The notes beneath the pieces were generated by a model that was not told the DNA's origin, ran no database searches, and was given only the letters and a program-made list of their open reading frames with translations. Shown piece by piece: positions 22,469 through 34,136 of a DNA stretch of 64,000 nucleotides. Position numbers and translations under genes: made by a program. Source of the stretch: Pisaster brevispinus (Eukaryota > Echinodermata > Asteroidea > Forcipulatida > Asteriidae); contig JAMKCF010000003.1 of NCBI GenBank assembly GCA_023634235.1, positions 21,546,742 to 21,610,741 of the forward strand, in the 5' to 3' direction. The first letter of the stretch is position 1; the number at the start of each line of letters is the position of its first letter.

Positions 22469-24299
22469 ACCAATCTATGACCATATTTTTAAGTGTATAT
22501 TTCACATGTGAATTGGTGTGTTTATTGTTATTTAGAGAATAGAAATGGCCCATTTTCTCCAAAAGAAACATTTCCCTTTACTCATGTACCTAGCCTGATC
22601 TCACTTCCAAAATAATAACATACCCGAGATTAATATCTGATATATTATTATCGCTACTAACATTTGAAAATAGGTAGATTAATAATGCTTGTTTTTCTAC
22701 CATAAAAAAGAAGAAGATAAATCTGGGACGGCCTTACTTCCTAATCTCTTTTACAAGACATAACCAGACTGTTTGCCAAAATGTTGTCAAAGACACATTT
22801 CCCCTTAATATTTCCCCTGTCTGTATCACGACATAAACATGCCAGGGTTTCATTTTGTTCGATACGGGGCATGGTGTTCCCTTCCCCACCTCCCTGTGTT
22901 TTAACTGCTTGCTTCTTCAGAATAAAGATCTGATAAGAGTAAGTTGCCAAAATTTGTATGGCACAAATAATGTCAAAATTGTCTACTCAATCTTTGGTTT
23001 GCACTCGACAAAATTGCAACTGAAATTATTTCTGTTGCAAATGTCTCCAAAAATGGTCCTAAACAACACATCAAAAAAAGTAGAAATAAGGAAATTGGGG
23101 AAATATGCTTAACTTGCAAGAGTTCAAATCGGACGGTTTGACCTCCATTTTTATTAACAATGTATGTAAGCACAGGCCCTGATATTTGTAGAAATGATTC
23201 ATTATCACTCACTATTTGCATGGATACGATCACCACATATTTCCCAATGCATAGTTGAACAACAGAAATTCCAAGCAGGACGTCAATTTTCAAGATGGTC
23301 GCCATTTTCCCTCCAAAACCTTTTTATCACTTGTCGATAAGATAAGAATCTGATAAAATTTACAGCTAAAATAGAAAAAGGAGTTCAAAACTGAAAGAAA
23401 TTGAATAAAATACCTAATTTTTACCAGAAAAAAGTGTAACTTTTTGTTTGAATGGCCTCGGCTAGTAATTCTCATTTAAGGTATACATTACACTGTGTTG
23501 AATTTACAAAAAACCGAATTTATGTGTTTTTACTCGAACGCTGCAATTTATTGACTGAGCAGCGGCATAATGTACCCTTCTACTTTCTCCCAGAGTACAG
23601 ACTATTTTGATTGAATAATCTTTTCATCGAAGGCTTTTGCTAGTCCAACCAATCAGATTGTTCTGTCCACTTTTTGGCTAATTCGCTATAGGGTGTGTAC
23701 AAACCGCCAAGCAGAAGTCCCAAGTCTGTCGCCAGAGGGCGCTTTACGTAGATCCCTGACTTTGAACCAAATTGGCTGGGGAAATACCCTTTCTGCAATA
23801 CCGAAGGACATCGACAGTGCTCAGTAATTTTGTTTACAAAAGGACCTTTACAGCTTGCACTTTTAAAATCGAGTCAAAGCACGTCAACACATACGGTTTT
23901 TTTTAGAGCATAGTTCTGGAGTGAGGTCAATTTGATGAACCGAAACGCTAGCTGTTTTTTTTTTTTTTTTGATTAAAGGAAAAACTGCAGTAATTAATTA
24001 ATCGTTCCTCAGATTCAAATGTTTTTGGGTGAAAAACTATCAAAACTATTGACTTCGAAGGGAAACCTTTTCAAAATAGTTATCAACGGCTGCAGTGATT
24101 CTCGCCAAGTTGGTTTTTATGACCATAATTTTTTTTACCAATCTTTGACCCCACTATTAAATGTAGATTTTCACAAGTGGATTTTATGGTGTGTTTATTG
24201 TTACCTAAAGGATTAAATGAGCCGTTCCTTCCAAATACCAAAATCTGTATTTAATTTGACCTACCCCTTTAACATATCCTTTTCCCCATGTAACTAGCC

Positions 24300-24608
24300 T
24301 GATCTTACTTCCAAAAGAATAACATACCCGAGAATGATGTCTGACGTATAAATCTTTCTACTCTTTGTCGTACCACAAAAGACCTAGTCAAGCATGAAGC
24401 GGGTATACTGAGCGACACCGAACTCGTGACTTTGCAGTAAAAACGAACATTAAATAACACAGTGAACTTCCTGCTATGCTGTATGTGACAGTTAGTGTTA
24501 GACGTAGATTTAGTAAAATATATCACTTTGGAGCTGGATGTAATTTACTGTACAATAAAAAGTAGTTTCAGTGTTAGGTTTCACCGATTTACAAACCAAG
24601 CAATTGCG
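24300..24608 (+). promoter_or_regulatory. Candidate promoter and 5' leader of gene 4
   Basis: Copy of the shared upstream block, with TGACG followed by TATAAA at 24347-24352, 262 bp before the ATG, and ACTTCC at its start. Confidence 0.45.
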
Positions 24609-27600
24609 ATGACGAGGACGGCACAAGCGGGACTCGGACCAAGGACAGTCGCACTAAGTTTGAAAGTGTTCATCGTGGTGATGTGTTGTGCTCATGAACG
24701 ACTTGGTATTTGTACAGCACAGCGGACGCTTCCAGATACATTGCGGAATTATGTTCCAGAGATGAGGGAACATTTCTGTAGTGAAGGGTGAGACTGTGTG
24801 TGCCAAGTTTAATATTTGTATGAAAAGAAAGGCTGACTTTCTGATTATGACATCTAGGCTATAAATTTAGAGACATTTATACTTTATAAAAGGAAGTGGT
24901 TGCATTTGACAGTTTCTGTAGGTTTTCCTACCGGTAAAGGGACAATGTGAATAGTTTATGTGTTTATTTTATTTACTGTGGCTCATTAATCAGAAACACC
25001 GTGGTGGCATTACCACACTGCAACAACAGGGGTGTTCAAATTGACACCATAGGCAATGACACACATATAGAAAAAAAATCAAACACAAAAAAGAAGCAAA
25101 TCAAAGATTTACACCATGCACGCGTAATTATATTGGAGCAGGCATTGTTGTTATAATATGACTTTTTAATCAAGGAAATGAAAAGAGCGGTGACAAGGTC
25201 ATCAGAGTCCGTTTTATTCATTTCTAACTGTGTTAACCCTATCAGTCCCATATACTTTGTACACAGCTAACCCCCATATCCCGCATACTTTTCAAACACA
25301 TACTTTTATTGAGTGTTTTCATTAAAAAAATCATTAAAAAATTACCATAAAGTATTTTGTTACAATATTTTGGGATAATGTTTATCGGGTAATTGTCTTT
25401 ATTTCTGGATAGGTTTCGTTGACCTCTGTGACCTCATTGACCTTTAACTTCCTGTGAAAGCGGAAGTTGTAAACAAATCATAAATTAAATGCTTTTAAAT
25501 TTTTGTCATTTTGGCTTATGTTTTTCAGTATTAGTTTTGATATAATACAAACAATTATAGTTTACATGCAATACAAGTTTTAAGACATTATTGTAGCTTG
25601 GTGTGTCGATAAATTCCGTAGCTAGAACGCTTTTCCTTTGCGTTGTTGTTCATGATCTCTGGCCACGTACGCATATGCTGATGGCGGCCGCCATCTTGAA
25701 ACTTTGTTTACTTTCGTTCAGATGAACTACTCAAACTTTGACGAAGTTATTAAATGGTTTTAGCTCTGATCAACTGCCAGAAAATCTATCCATATGTGGT
25801 ATGGACATTTCTAAAGACATCTGCAATACTGTGGACATTTCTAAGGCCAAAGAATCTGTGAAAATTTGGAAACAAAAATAGCAAAAAAACAGAGGGCCAC
25901 ACGGCTATGTCGTGCATCGCTCGTGACACATGTGTGGAAATCCAAACTCGTTATGTGTGTACAGTTCCGCAAACGATAGAAAATACTTCCAAAAACCAAT
26001 CAAAACAACACATTTTTCTGATTAATTATTAAATATACACACCTGAATTAATAGTATAGTATTTGCTAAGTCACCAGTAGTCAAGAAAGGAAATCACAGA
26101 GGGAAAACGAGCTACATTTTGAAGAAAATCTTTACGTCAAATTTTTTTCGCTTTGGACTTCGCGCAGACTCAACGGAAAGTGGAACGGAAGGTGTAAAAA
26201 GTCCCGGATGCAGTCTGCTATACCTCTCTAAACTATACCAACAGAGGGCGAATTTCATCGTGTAGTTGGTGTTGTATTTTTGTTTTCATAGTGCATTTGG
26301 TGCGAGCGTGACAGCAGTTATTGTGCGGCGACCGCGCAACCCGGGATATCCCGGGAGCGGGATCTGAGTGCGCGCTACGTAAACCGGGATATCCCGGGTG
26401 CGGGACTGAAAGGGTTAATATCACACGTTTAAACATGGTCATGTGATCTCCCCTCGACCAATCAGAATGGATAAACTGTCCAAGGTATTTATGAATGATA
26501 TTTATTGTTCTGGCATTTATGCCTCTTTAGAAAGTGTACCAGCGAAGTCATCGTAAACTCATGAACACGTGACCCTAATGGTGTGGTGATTGTATTCAAA
26601 TGTTACAAATTATTCAAGTTATTGTCTGTTTAGAATTACAACGTGCGGTTATTCTGGCAATTGTGGAAACAACCTAAACTCACTGTGTGAGCAGATTTGC
26701 AACCCAACCTGCCCATTTAGCTGCTGGACCACGTCACTAGGTAGGTTTACGTCTTGAACCAATACACAGATTAAAGAGCGTGAAAGGTTCTGGATGGGGA
26801 ACTCGGGCTGAGATGTGAAATGTTCATGATAGACGCCATTTCAGCAAGCATCTCTTTTCATACAAATGCATACAAACGGAACATTGCTATCAATCAATAA
26901 CAAAACATTTGCTTGCTAAAATAGTGCACATTATATACCCTCCTTCCGCATTTTCAAAAGTTCTCTAGAGATGTTTATGGAACTTTCTAAAACCACTGTT
27001 AAAAACTATATCGTCGTTTAACCAAATGTCAAACAAGCAGTTGCCATGGTAACAGCTGATCCCCGACAACAACTTTCTTGTCAATATGACTCAAGCAAAA
27101 TATTGAGGTAACTTTGAAAATTGTGTGGTGATCCGATGCAGCGTTACCAGGTTACGGACCGAAATAATGGTTGGGTCACATTAAGCCAACCCCTTATAAG
27201 TAAAAAAAAAAAAAAAAACCTTGAAAATCTCTTATAACTTAAAAAATAGTTTACTTCAAAAAACCCCATTATTACAAGGTAACTGTCAAAACTCTTGGGT
27301 AGTTCTTGTCAAGCAAAACAATGGTCTTTGTTTAACTAATTTTTGTAAAGTAATGCAAAAGTGATATTCAGTTGCAACATTGTATAACAATGCCCCCCCC
27401 CCCATTTCTCAGGAATAGGTGAGTGCATTTCGAACAATTCAACCTAGAAAATGTCAATGAATTGTGTCATAAACAGACAAATAGCTTTGTATAAACAATC
27501 AAACAATCGCATAAATATTTGTTATCACATTATATTGTATCAATTATTAGTTGTGATCAAGATATCTTGAATATTCTCACTAACTTAACAACTAGGTTAA

Positions 27601-30600
27601 AAAATATCTTTCAAAATAACTTTTATACTAAAACGGTATATACTGTTAGGAAACAGAGCAGTCCTGTTATAGACATTCATGTAAGCCTCAAATTCAATTA
27701 ACTACAATGATCTAACAAATTATGTGGCAACATATTTTGCTAAGTGTGATGATATTTTCCCTTTTCAAATTGAATCTGTCTGTTGTTCCTTGTAGATACC
27801 ACTCCCCTCTGCAAAGGAAATCAGAATCGACTTTGTGGCTACAGCGACGCCGTCGTTTGTCAGGACGACCGAGGCACGTCCGTCTACCATTCTGGTGCAC
27901 TGTCAACATTCCGCATATGTGCAAACCAAGGATTTTATACCAGGTAAAACTTCGCTCTCAATATCGAATGATTCATGTTCGGGTGGAAAGTTGTTTGGCG
28001 GGGTCAGGTTGTTAATGGCGCCGGCAGCGTTGGGTGGGTTGACTTAGCGGTACCCCCGTTTTGCACTGCTTATTGAGTGGTTCGAACGGACAATTAAATG
28101 GCAGCCTAGCGTGGAAACTAAAATTACTCGACTTCTACCCGGCTAGCTGTATACTCATACTCGTGTAGTCCACGATCGATACTTGACTGAAAAAATAACC
28201 TCTACTCAAAGTCATGTATTCGATACTCGATTGAATGTACTCGATGGACTCGATTTTAAGTACTCGTGGTCAAATCAAGGATTAGAGGGATGGAGCACTG
28301 GAATAAAGTAACATTGAAATTGTCTATGACATATTTATGCTTAAAAGGCCTAGTTATCAAAACACATTGACATATCAACATAAGTCAGAAACAATACATG
28401 TTTTTATAACTCATTTTGCAGTATTTTATTTGATAAAGTATTCGTCCCCCAACTTGGAGATCTAAATGCTTGGTACTAGGCCGCTGGAATCGGCTCTCGG
28501 ATATCAGAATACACGGAACTAGTATTCATACTCGATGACCAAAGTACTCGTACTCGAGTACTACTCGGTAACCTTAGTACTTGACACCCAACTATAAATT
28601 AACTGTCTGCAACACTGCCGTTTTCTTTTCTTTTTTACCATTTTTGAATAAATTAGGTTTGGAACACGACACGCGAATTTGTAAACGAAATGGTAATTTT
28701 TTTATTTTATTGACCTGGTCGTTTGATTCTGATTAGCAAAAATTTTTTGTGCTAAGCATAATTACAAAAGTATAAAGTGGTCCTCTATTAAAAATTGCCC
28801 GGTATCAACAGTACGTGATAAAACTATCAGACATAAAGAAACTGTTGGAATTCACTGAATTAGCAAATCTCATGTTGACTAGCTGCAGGTTTAAGAAATT
28901 ATTGAGGGCAGTGCAAACATTGAATCTCCCCAGCCACTCCCCCCCCCCACTTGTTCAGGTTACGCCCCAGTTATGGCAACTCTCTAGTGTTTTTTTTTTG
29001 TAACTGACCATTATATTTGATCTAACTTAATATAAAATTGATTGTCTTTTCAATAAATATTACTTACAAAGTTTTAATTTCGTTTTCAGAGAATTTAAAG
29101 TGGGGTTGACTTTGCAGTGAATTTCGAAAACAATTGGAAAATGTACGGCATCATTGCGAAAAAGAAAACATTTTCCCCAAGCTAATTTTTTTTTCTTCAC
29201 AAGACCAATATATCATCTCAACAATATGTGGTCGACATTCAAATTGGAGCACTACCATTGGGGTTATAAGCTGTCAAAAAATGGTATATTTTCATAATTT
29301 GAAAAAGTAAAAAAAACACCCCTATTTGAAATGATTGGTATAACCCACCCGCATACCTGGTGATTATTTCTATACAATCAATGCAGCCTCTAGGGACCCA
29401 CCTACCCATGACTTTTAAAGAAAATATTTTCTATATCCAGTTTAATGGTAGCGAGGCCTTGAAAATAGGCAAATTTCACTATTCAAAAATGGAAAATATG
29501 GCAAAGTAAGCCTACAATTTTAATTGGGCTGTTGCCATGGTAACGAAGCTATTTTTTAAAAAGTTGTACTATTTTTGTTAATTTGGGACAAAGGTCCATC
29601 AAATATAAAGATATGAAGGAAATCCATTTTTTGGCCGTGGCCAACATTTTCCAAAAATCTTTGATATTTACAGTCCCTTACTCTTAATATGCGTGTTGAT
29701 TCACTCTTCAAACTAGCAAGACAAACTTAGCTAGCATAAATAATTACCGTTAATTGACGTTTTATACTGGTCATCAATAAACAAGAATGTCAAATAGACA
29801 GTTAGAAACATGCTGTACCTCAGCCATCTTGGGGGTGACCATTCCAGTCAGTCAGTGTAACCAAACAGAAGCCTCAAAGGCAAAGTGGACTGAGTCTGTC
29901 TTGATGGTTAAAAATCGGTACGAGGAATTTAGACGTGTTTACTTCAGCGAACTCGATCTCTGTTTTTGTATACCATAAAGATGTGAGCCAATGATGCCTA
30001 TAAAACCCAACGTGGCAGCTATTGTTCTTGGGTCTCTGTTTGCTCTTCTATTCCTCTTGGTGATCATCGCTGCCGTGATGCTCTATCTTCGAGAACAAGG
30101 GAGACTACCGTCCTTCATGAAGCGAACGGCGTAAGTTTCTTTCATCTCAGTGTATGGGCGCTTCTGATGCGCATTATTATTATTTTTTAAAAAGATGTAG
30201 TGGTTGAATTGTGAACTTCTCGCAAAAAGGCAAGTTTTATTAAATATCTTTTAACAACAAGTGCTCACAACTAAACACAAGGAACTCTGTTCATATTTAT
30301 GAATAATTGATATTTAATTTCATGCAAACTGCTTTGATTGATTGTAAACTTGAATGGCGCATTAATTTGGTTAAAGTAACTAACGTCTTTCTATAACAAT
30401 TTTTTGTACAGAAAACCCGCTGAATTGCCAAGTGTTGAGGTGGGAGCAAATTTGAGTAAGTATAGTGCAGGATTTCGGACCCACCGATAACTTTCTATCA
30501 ATGTTTTGTTTTCAAGGAAAGCGAGTTTTTAAAAAGTTGGTTGCGATGTGCAATTGTTTGACAGAAGTAGAGTCATTTAGCGCGTGTGTGTAGCACTGTT

Positions 30601-31137
30601 GATTCTTTAGGTGTTGGTAATCACAAATACAATATGACATCATACATTTGAAACGGAAGCCGCAAAAGGAAACCTATGCCTACCTGCTGTTAAAACCGTT
30701 TTAAACTTGTTTGACAAATTCTGTTGGATCAAGGTATCAACAGACTGCAGTTACCTGAACCATCAACACAAGACGACAATGTTGACTACTCATACATGCC
30801 TTATCTACCAACGACGAAACCAAATTTGGAAAATCAAGCTTACGCTTCTGTACATGAAGAAGAGGGGAGCTCCCACGATGTTACGAACGGGCAGGAAGAT
30901 GAACAAACCACCGGCGACATCAAAAATACCTACTTTGGTTTGATCCCAACTGTTGAACAAAAGACAGAGAATGAAGCTCCTGGAACCGCTGAAAGCGAAG
31001 GCGTGTCCTCCGCGACAGGGGAGGTTGCTCAGGAAGATATTAACATTTCTTTTCCATTGACTCAACATAAGTTTGGTAATATAACCTCTGATGGATACGA
31101 GATTACAATGGTGAAGCCAACAGCAGCAAACCATTGA
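24609..31137 (+). CDS. Gene 4: short-tail receptor-like protein, intact
   Basis: Exons: 24609-24787, 26634-26740, 27796-27943, 29981-30130, 30412-30455 and 30734-31137, which splice to 1032 nt (343 aa). It starts MTRTAQ. Exon 2 has six Cys. Exon 3 lacks the same two EGF-like Cys as genes 3, 5 and 7, and its donor-side codon reads AG|A, giving Arg where the other complete genes have Gly before Cys-Glu-Pro. The stalk is the shortest (about 11 residues); the helix lies near residues 157-180, followed by LREQGRLP. The tail is complete: YSYM (Y228), YASV (Y246), YFGL (Y276) and YEIT-MV (Y331), ending in TAANH. The exon-6 acceptor is CAAG rather than the CTAG of its relatives, so splicing may be weaker. 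Intron 1 carries a piggyBac-like insertion and intron 3 an 826-bp replacement. This is the reference for the short-tail class. Confidence 0.83.
25237..26414. mobile_element. piggyBac-like non-autonomous element (MITE) in gene 4 intron 1
   Basis: 1178 bp flanked by TTAA on both sides (25233-25236 and 26415-26418). The terminal inverted repeats are CCCTATCAGTCCC on the left and CCCTTTCAGTCCC read in from the right (12 of 13). Genes 3 and 7 have the uninterrupted site with a single TTAA at the same intron position (about 15033 and 59133). There is no transposase frame. The right end has the 16-bp palindrome CCCGGGATATCCCGGG (26340-26355) and a second copy near 26384-26397. TTAA targeting and CCC-starting ends are piggyBac traits. 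It is inserted inside the older intron-1 element. Confidence 0.85.
28124..28580. repeat. ACTCG-rich repeat block in gene 4 intron 3
   Basis: Same block, of the gene 3/4/7 sequence type throughout. Confidence 0.5.
28858..29683. mobile_element. 826-bp copy-specific replacement in gene 4 intron 3
   Basis: Genes 3 and 4 agree up to TTCACTG (28857) and again from TTAATATGCGTGTTGA (29684 on). Gene 3 has about 110 bp between them and gene 4 has this unrelated 826 bp. No inverted ends, no target duplication and no long open frame were seen. It could be an insertion with local deletion. Confidence 0.5.
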
Positions 31138-31677
31138 TCTCGACCATTTGGGACCCGTTGAAGTGACGAGTTTTGTTTTCTTCACCCATTAAAACACGTG
31201 GGACCAAAACGTCATCCAATATTCTTGAGACTTCCAACAATGAGACCTTATACCAGTTTTGTAGAACCAAGAAACAAATTGTTGCTAGAATGGCATTCAA
31301 CAGAATGAACGTAAAAAACAAAACTTTAAGACTGGAAACAGACTGCAGCAAGATTAAAATTGAAGCGTTGTCTCCGTTTGACATCGCAGCACGCGAGGAG
31401 ATTTACACTTTTTCAAACTTTAAACGTTCGGGCAAATGTTTGAGCTAAGTGGAGTCTATCCGTCTGAAGTAAACTGGACTGCTACCATTAAAACGTGTTA
31501 ACTAATACTCTTGCAAACGTTTATTAACGTTGGCGGCGCATATCTTCTTCCACTCAGAAACTTAAACATTACTCTCTAGGGTTACCAACATGTCTACCTG
31601 TGCCCGTATAAAACAACATGTAAATGTTACTTAACCAGCAGAGATCAGTGTCACAGCCCCATACAACTACCTTTTTA

Positions 31678-31683
31678 AATAAA
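31678..31683 (+). terminator. Candidate poly(A) signal of gene 4
   Basis: AATAAA in the conserved 3' flank, about 0.54 kb after the stop. Confidence 0.3.
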
Positions 31684-31997
31684 GATGTTCAGCTTTATAA
31701 ATATGACGTAGTTGCGGCAGCTAAAACACAGTTTGATTCTAGTCAGAATGTCTAGAACACGAATCATCTTTTAGAAAAATGTTTTTGTACTAGGATTTAT
31801 ACAGCTCATGTAACGTGATTATTATATGTATTTTGCACTGTATTATTGCGGAATTCAGGCGGACATTCTATTATAGCTTAATCGTACTATGTACAATGAA
31901 AATTAAAGGTACGAGCATAAAGCTGCCCGCCAATTTAACAGTAAACCTATTATAACCTTTGTATGGAGTTAAATAATTGTTTTGAGTCTTGTAAATA

Positions 31998-32005
31998 TGA
32001 CGTCA
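31998..32005. promoter_or_regulatory. CRE-type palindrome before gene 5
   Basis: TGACGTCA, 4.3 kb upstream of exon 1, in the duplicated spacer. Confidence 0.3.
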
Positions 32006-32894
32006 TTGCTGCAGCCGGAACACTTTTGTTTAGTAACACGTCTGTATTTTTTTTTCCTAAGACTTTGATGAGTAACTTTACAAATGTATGTTTTTTTAAC
32101 AAACTATGTTTATTAGAAATATTATGAGTTTTTGTAGTCTGTATTTACGCAATTTGCACAACTATTTTTTGAATTTAACTGAGAATTTGAAATGACAGGA
32201 CACACAAAGAAACTTTGCGCCGTTTTGCGCTCCTTGGTGATTCCGAACTGGATGCAGTTTTCTAAAAGTTGATTTTATTAATCATTCAGACCATGAACCC
32301 ATCAGGATTAACGAAATAAGGGCTTGGTTTTGTGTTGTTCGACTGACACGCGGCCTTGGATAATGTGGCTGCTTTATTGCATTAGACACGGACAGTGAGC
32401 AGGATGGCTGCCCAGCACGCGAAAAAGAAAAAACCCAAGTTTGACAAAAAGTCACGTAAAGCCTGCTGTCTGAAGCTACAGAGTACGAATCTATATTATG
32501 GAAGACCCAAACTCGATAGAAACTTAAGAAAACAAAGATTTAAACCCCCAGGTGAAAGAATTAGAACATTTTGTATTATTATTTCTACTACATTGCCACA
32601 TTTTCTTGGTAACAAACCCACATGGGAGGTACTGTACATAGCTCTATAGTAATTTTTCTGAAACGAAAGTTGTTGTGCTGTAGGAATCGTTTAGTAAGAA
32701 AAGAACCGGTGTCCTAGGGAAAATTGTCCCTGGAGATTCTGTCCACCAATTATGGGAAATTAACATGGGCTAAAGGAGGTTAATTCAAAAGAGGGCGCTA
32801 TTAGAAGAAACTTGTACTTAGGTCGCCGTTTGAGAGACAGAATGTCCAGAGACAGAATCTCCTGCCACACCGGCAGTGGTGTTTGATCAGAAGT

Positions 32895-34136
32895 GGTGAC
32901 TACGGGCTCGAAAAGCCTTTGTCGATTGATTGATTGATCTGTTAATTTGATTGACTAATTGGTTGGTTTGTTAAAATATCGGTTGATTGGTTAATAAGTT
33001 GATTTGGTAGATTCTTTTTTGATTGATTGATTTGTTGATTGGTTGGGTTGATTTATGGATTGGTTTCTGTTGATTATCATTCAATTCAATCCAATTTAAC
33101 CGTCACCATTTATTTCCATATTGCACATTGTACATAAGTAATTCAGAGAAGGTTAGTATTGAACAAAGCTGCATGATGTTTAAAGAGCTACTAATAACTA
33201 TGAGACACGATGAAGCAGAGGCAAATGGCGGATGCCGTATTCAAAGACTATATCTTGAAGAGTAACGCCTTTATAAAACAGGATACTTGACTTCTAAAAC
33301 ACAAGTTAAGTTACAACAGATCGTACAGGACAGACAGGGGACAGAGCACGACAAACAAACAATCAAGCTAACACGACCTAACGAGCTCAGACAGAACAAG
33401 GAGGTAAATCATAACGAGAAACCCACAGAGGTGAAGGATGAAAAGAGAAGAAGCTATACTGTAGATAATTAGATAATAATCATTTAATTGGTTGAATGAT
33501 TGACTCATTGGGTTATTAATTTGTTGCTTGGTTGATTGGTTGAAGTTTGCTGAAGATACCCATATCCACAAGAAATTAGTAAATGTCATTTACAGGAAAA
33601 GTTTAACATTAAAAGGCTTAACATTAAAAATGTTTAATATTAACTGTTTGCATATACAGTTTTTGTCCCTGTCCTAATCTACTCACGCAACAATTTACTG
33701 AAATGTGTGGGTGTGCAAATTTGTACAAAAACTGTTGTCCAATGCAAAGTTTAAAGTTTAAATTGTACACAATGTATTGACACGGCAACCTTAAAACTAC
33801 AATTAAATTCATGGGTACTGTTTGCTCCAATTCTAGTCTGATGCGTGTTTAGTTCCTTGCATTGGCACCGCCTCCACTTTGCAACAAAAAAACAGGATTG
33901 GAGTTGTTGATACAACAATGTATACTTTTTCCAGCAAAAAGACGGAAGTGAACATGTCCTTGTACCCCACCAAATCAGCCGTTAATGATATGCATCTCTC
34001 AATATAGACAATTGTGGACAAGTGGTTAAATGTCTGTCGCGGTGGTAGCGTTAACGGCTCTCTCGTCGAAACTAAACTCTCGTAAAAAAATTGCGGGCTC
34101 GAGGTGACTACGGGCTCGAAAAGCCTTTGTCGATTT
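32895..34136 (+). repeat. LINE/SINE-like 3' tails in the gene 4-5 spacer
   Basis: Same pair of tails, at 32895 and 34103, carried along by duplication of the spacer. Confidence 0.45.

Larger units (their letters stand above)
19290..24299. other. Spacer gene 3 - gene 4, no gene seen
   Basis: 3' flank of gene 3, CRE-type site, inverted repeat, paired LINE-like tails, and (GATT)n-like low complexity at 21256-21400. CCAGAGGGCGCT at 23732-23743 is CTCF-like. Open frames are short and not kept in the other copies. Confidence 0.7.

Noticed and set aside
22973..23305. 110-residue minus-strand frame, also at 34641-34973
   Set aside because: Open only in the two nearly identical spacers and interrupted in the older copy near 47.3 kb; no recognisable domain.
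24305..24526. Antisense 73-residue frame in the block upstream of exon 1, also open at genes 2, 3 and 5
   Set aside because: It overlaps the candidate promoter on the opposite strand and is broken upstream of genes 6 and 7; shared only because the block is duplicated.
25684..25700. GATGGCGGCCGCCATC palindrome (YY1-like and NotI-like)
   Set aside because: Similar ATGGCCGCC words are scattered across the window in spacers; no evidence of a specific function here.
31173..31448. 91-residue frame after the short-tail stop (starts MFSSPIK)
   Set aside because: It overlaps the 3' flank, is disrupted after gene 1, and has no splice or signal features; read as 3' untranslated sequence.
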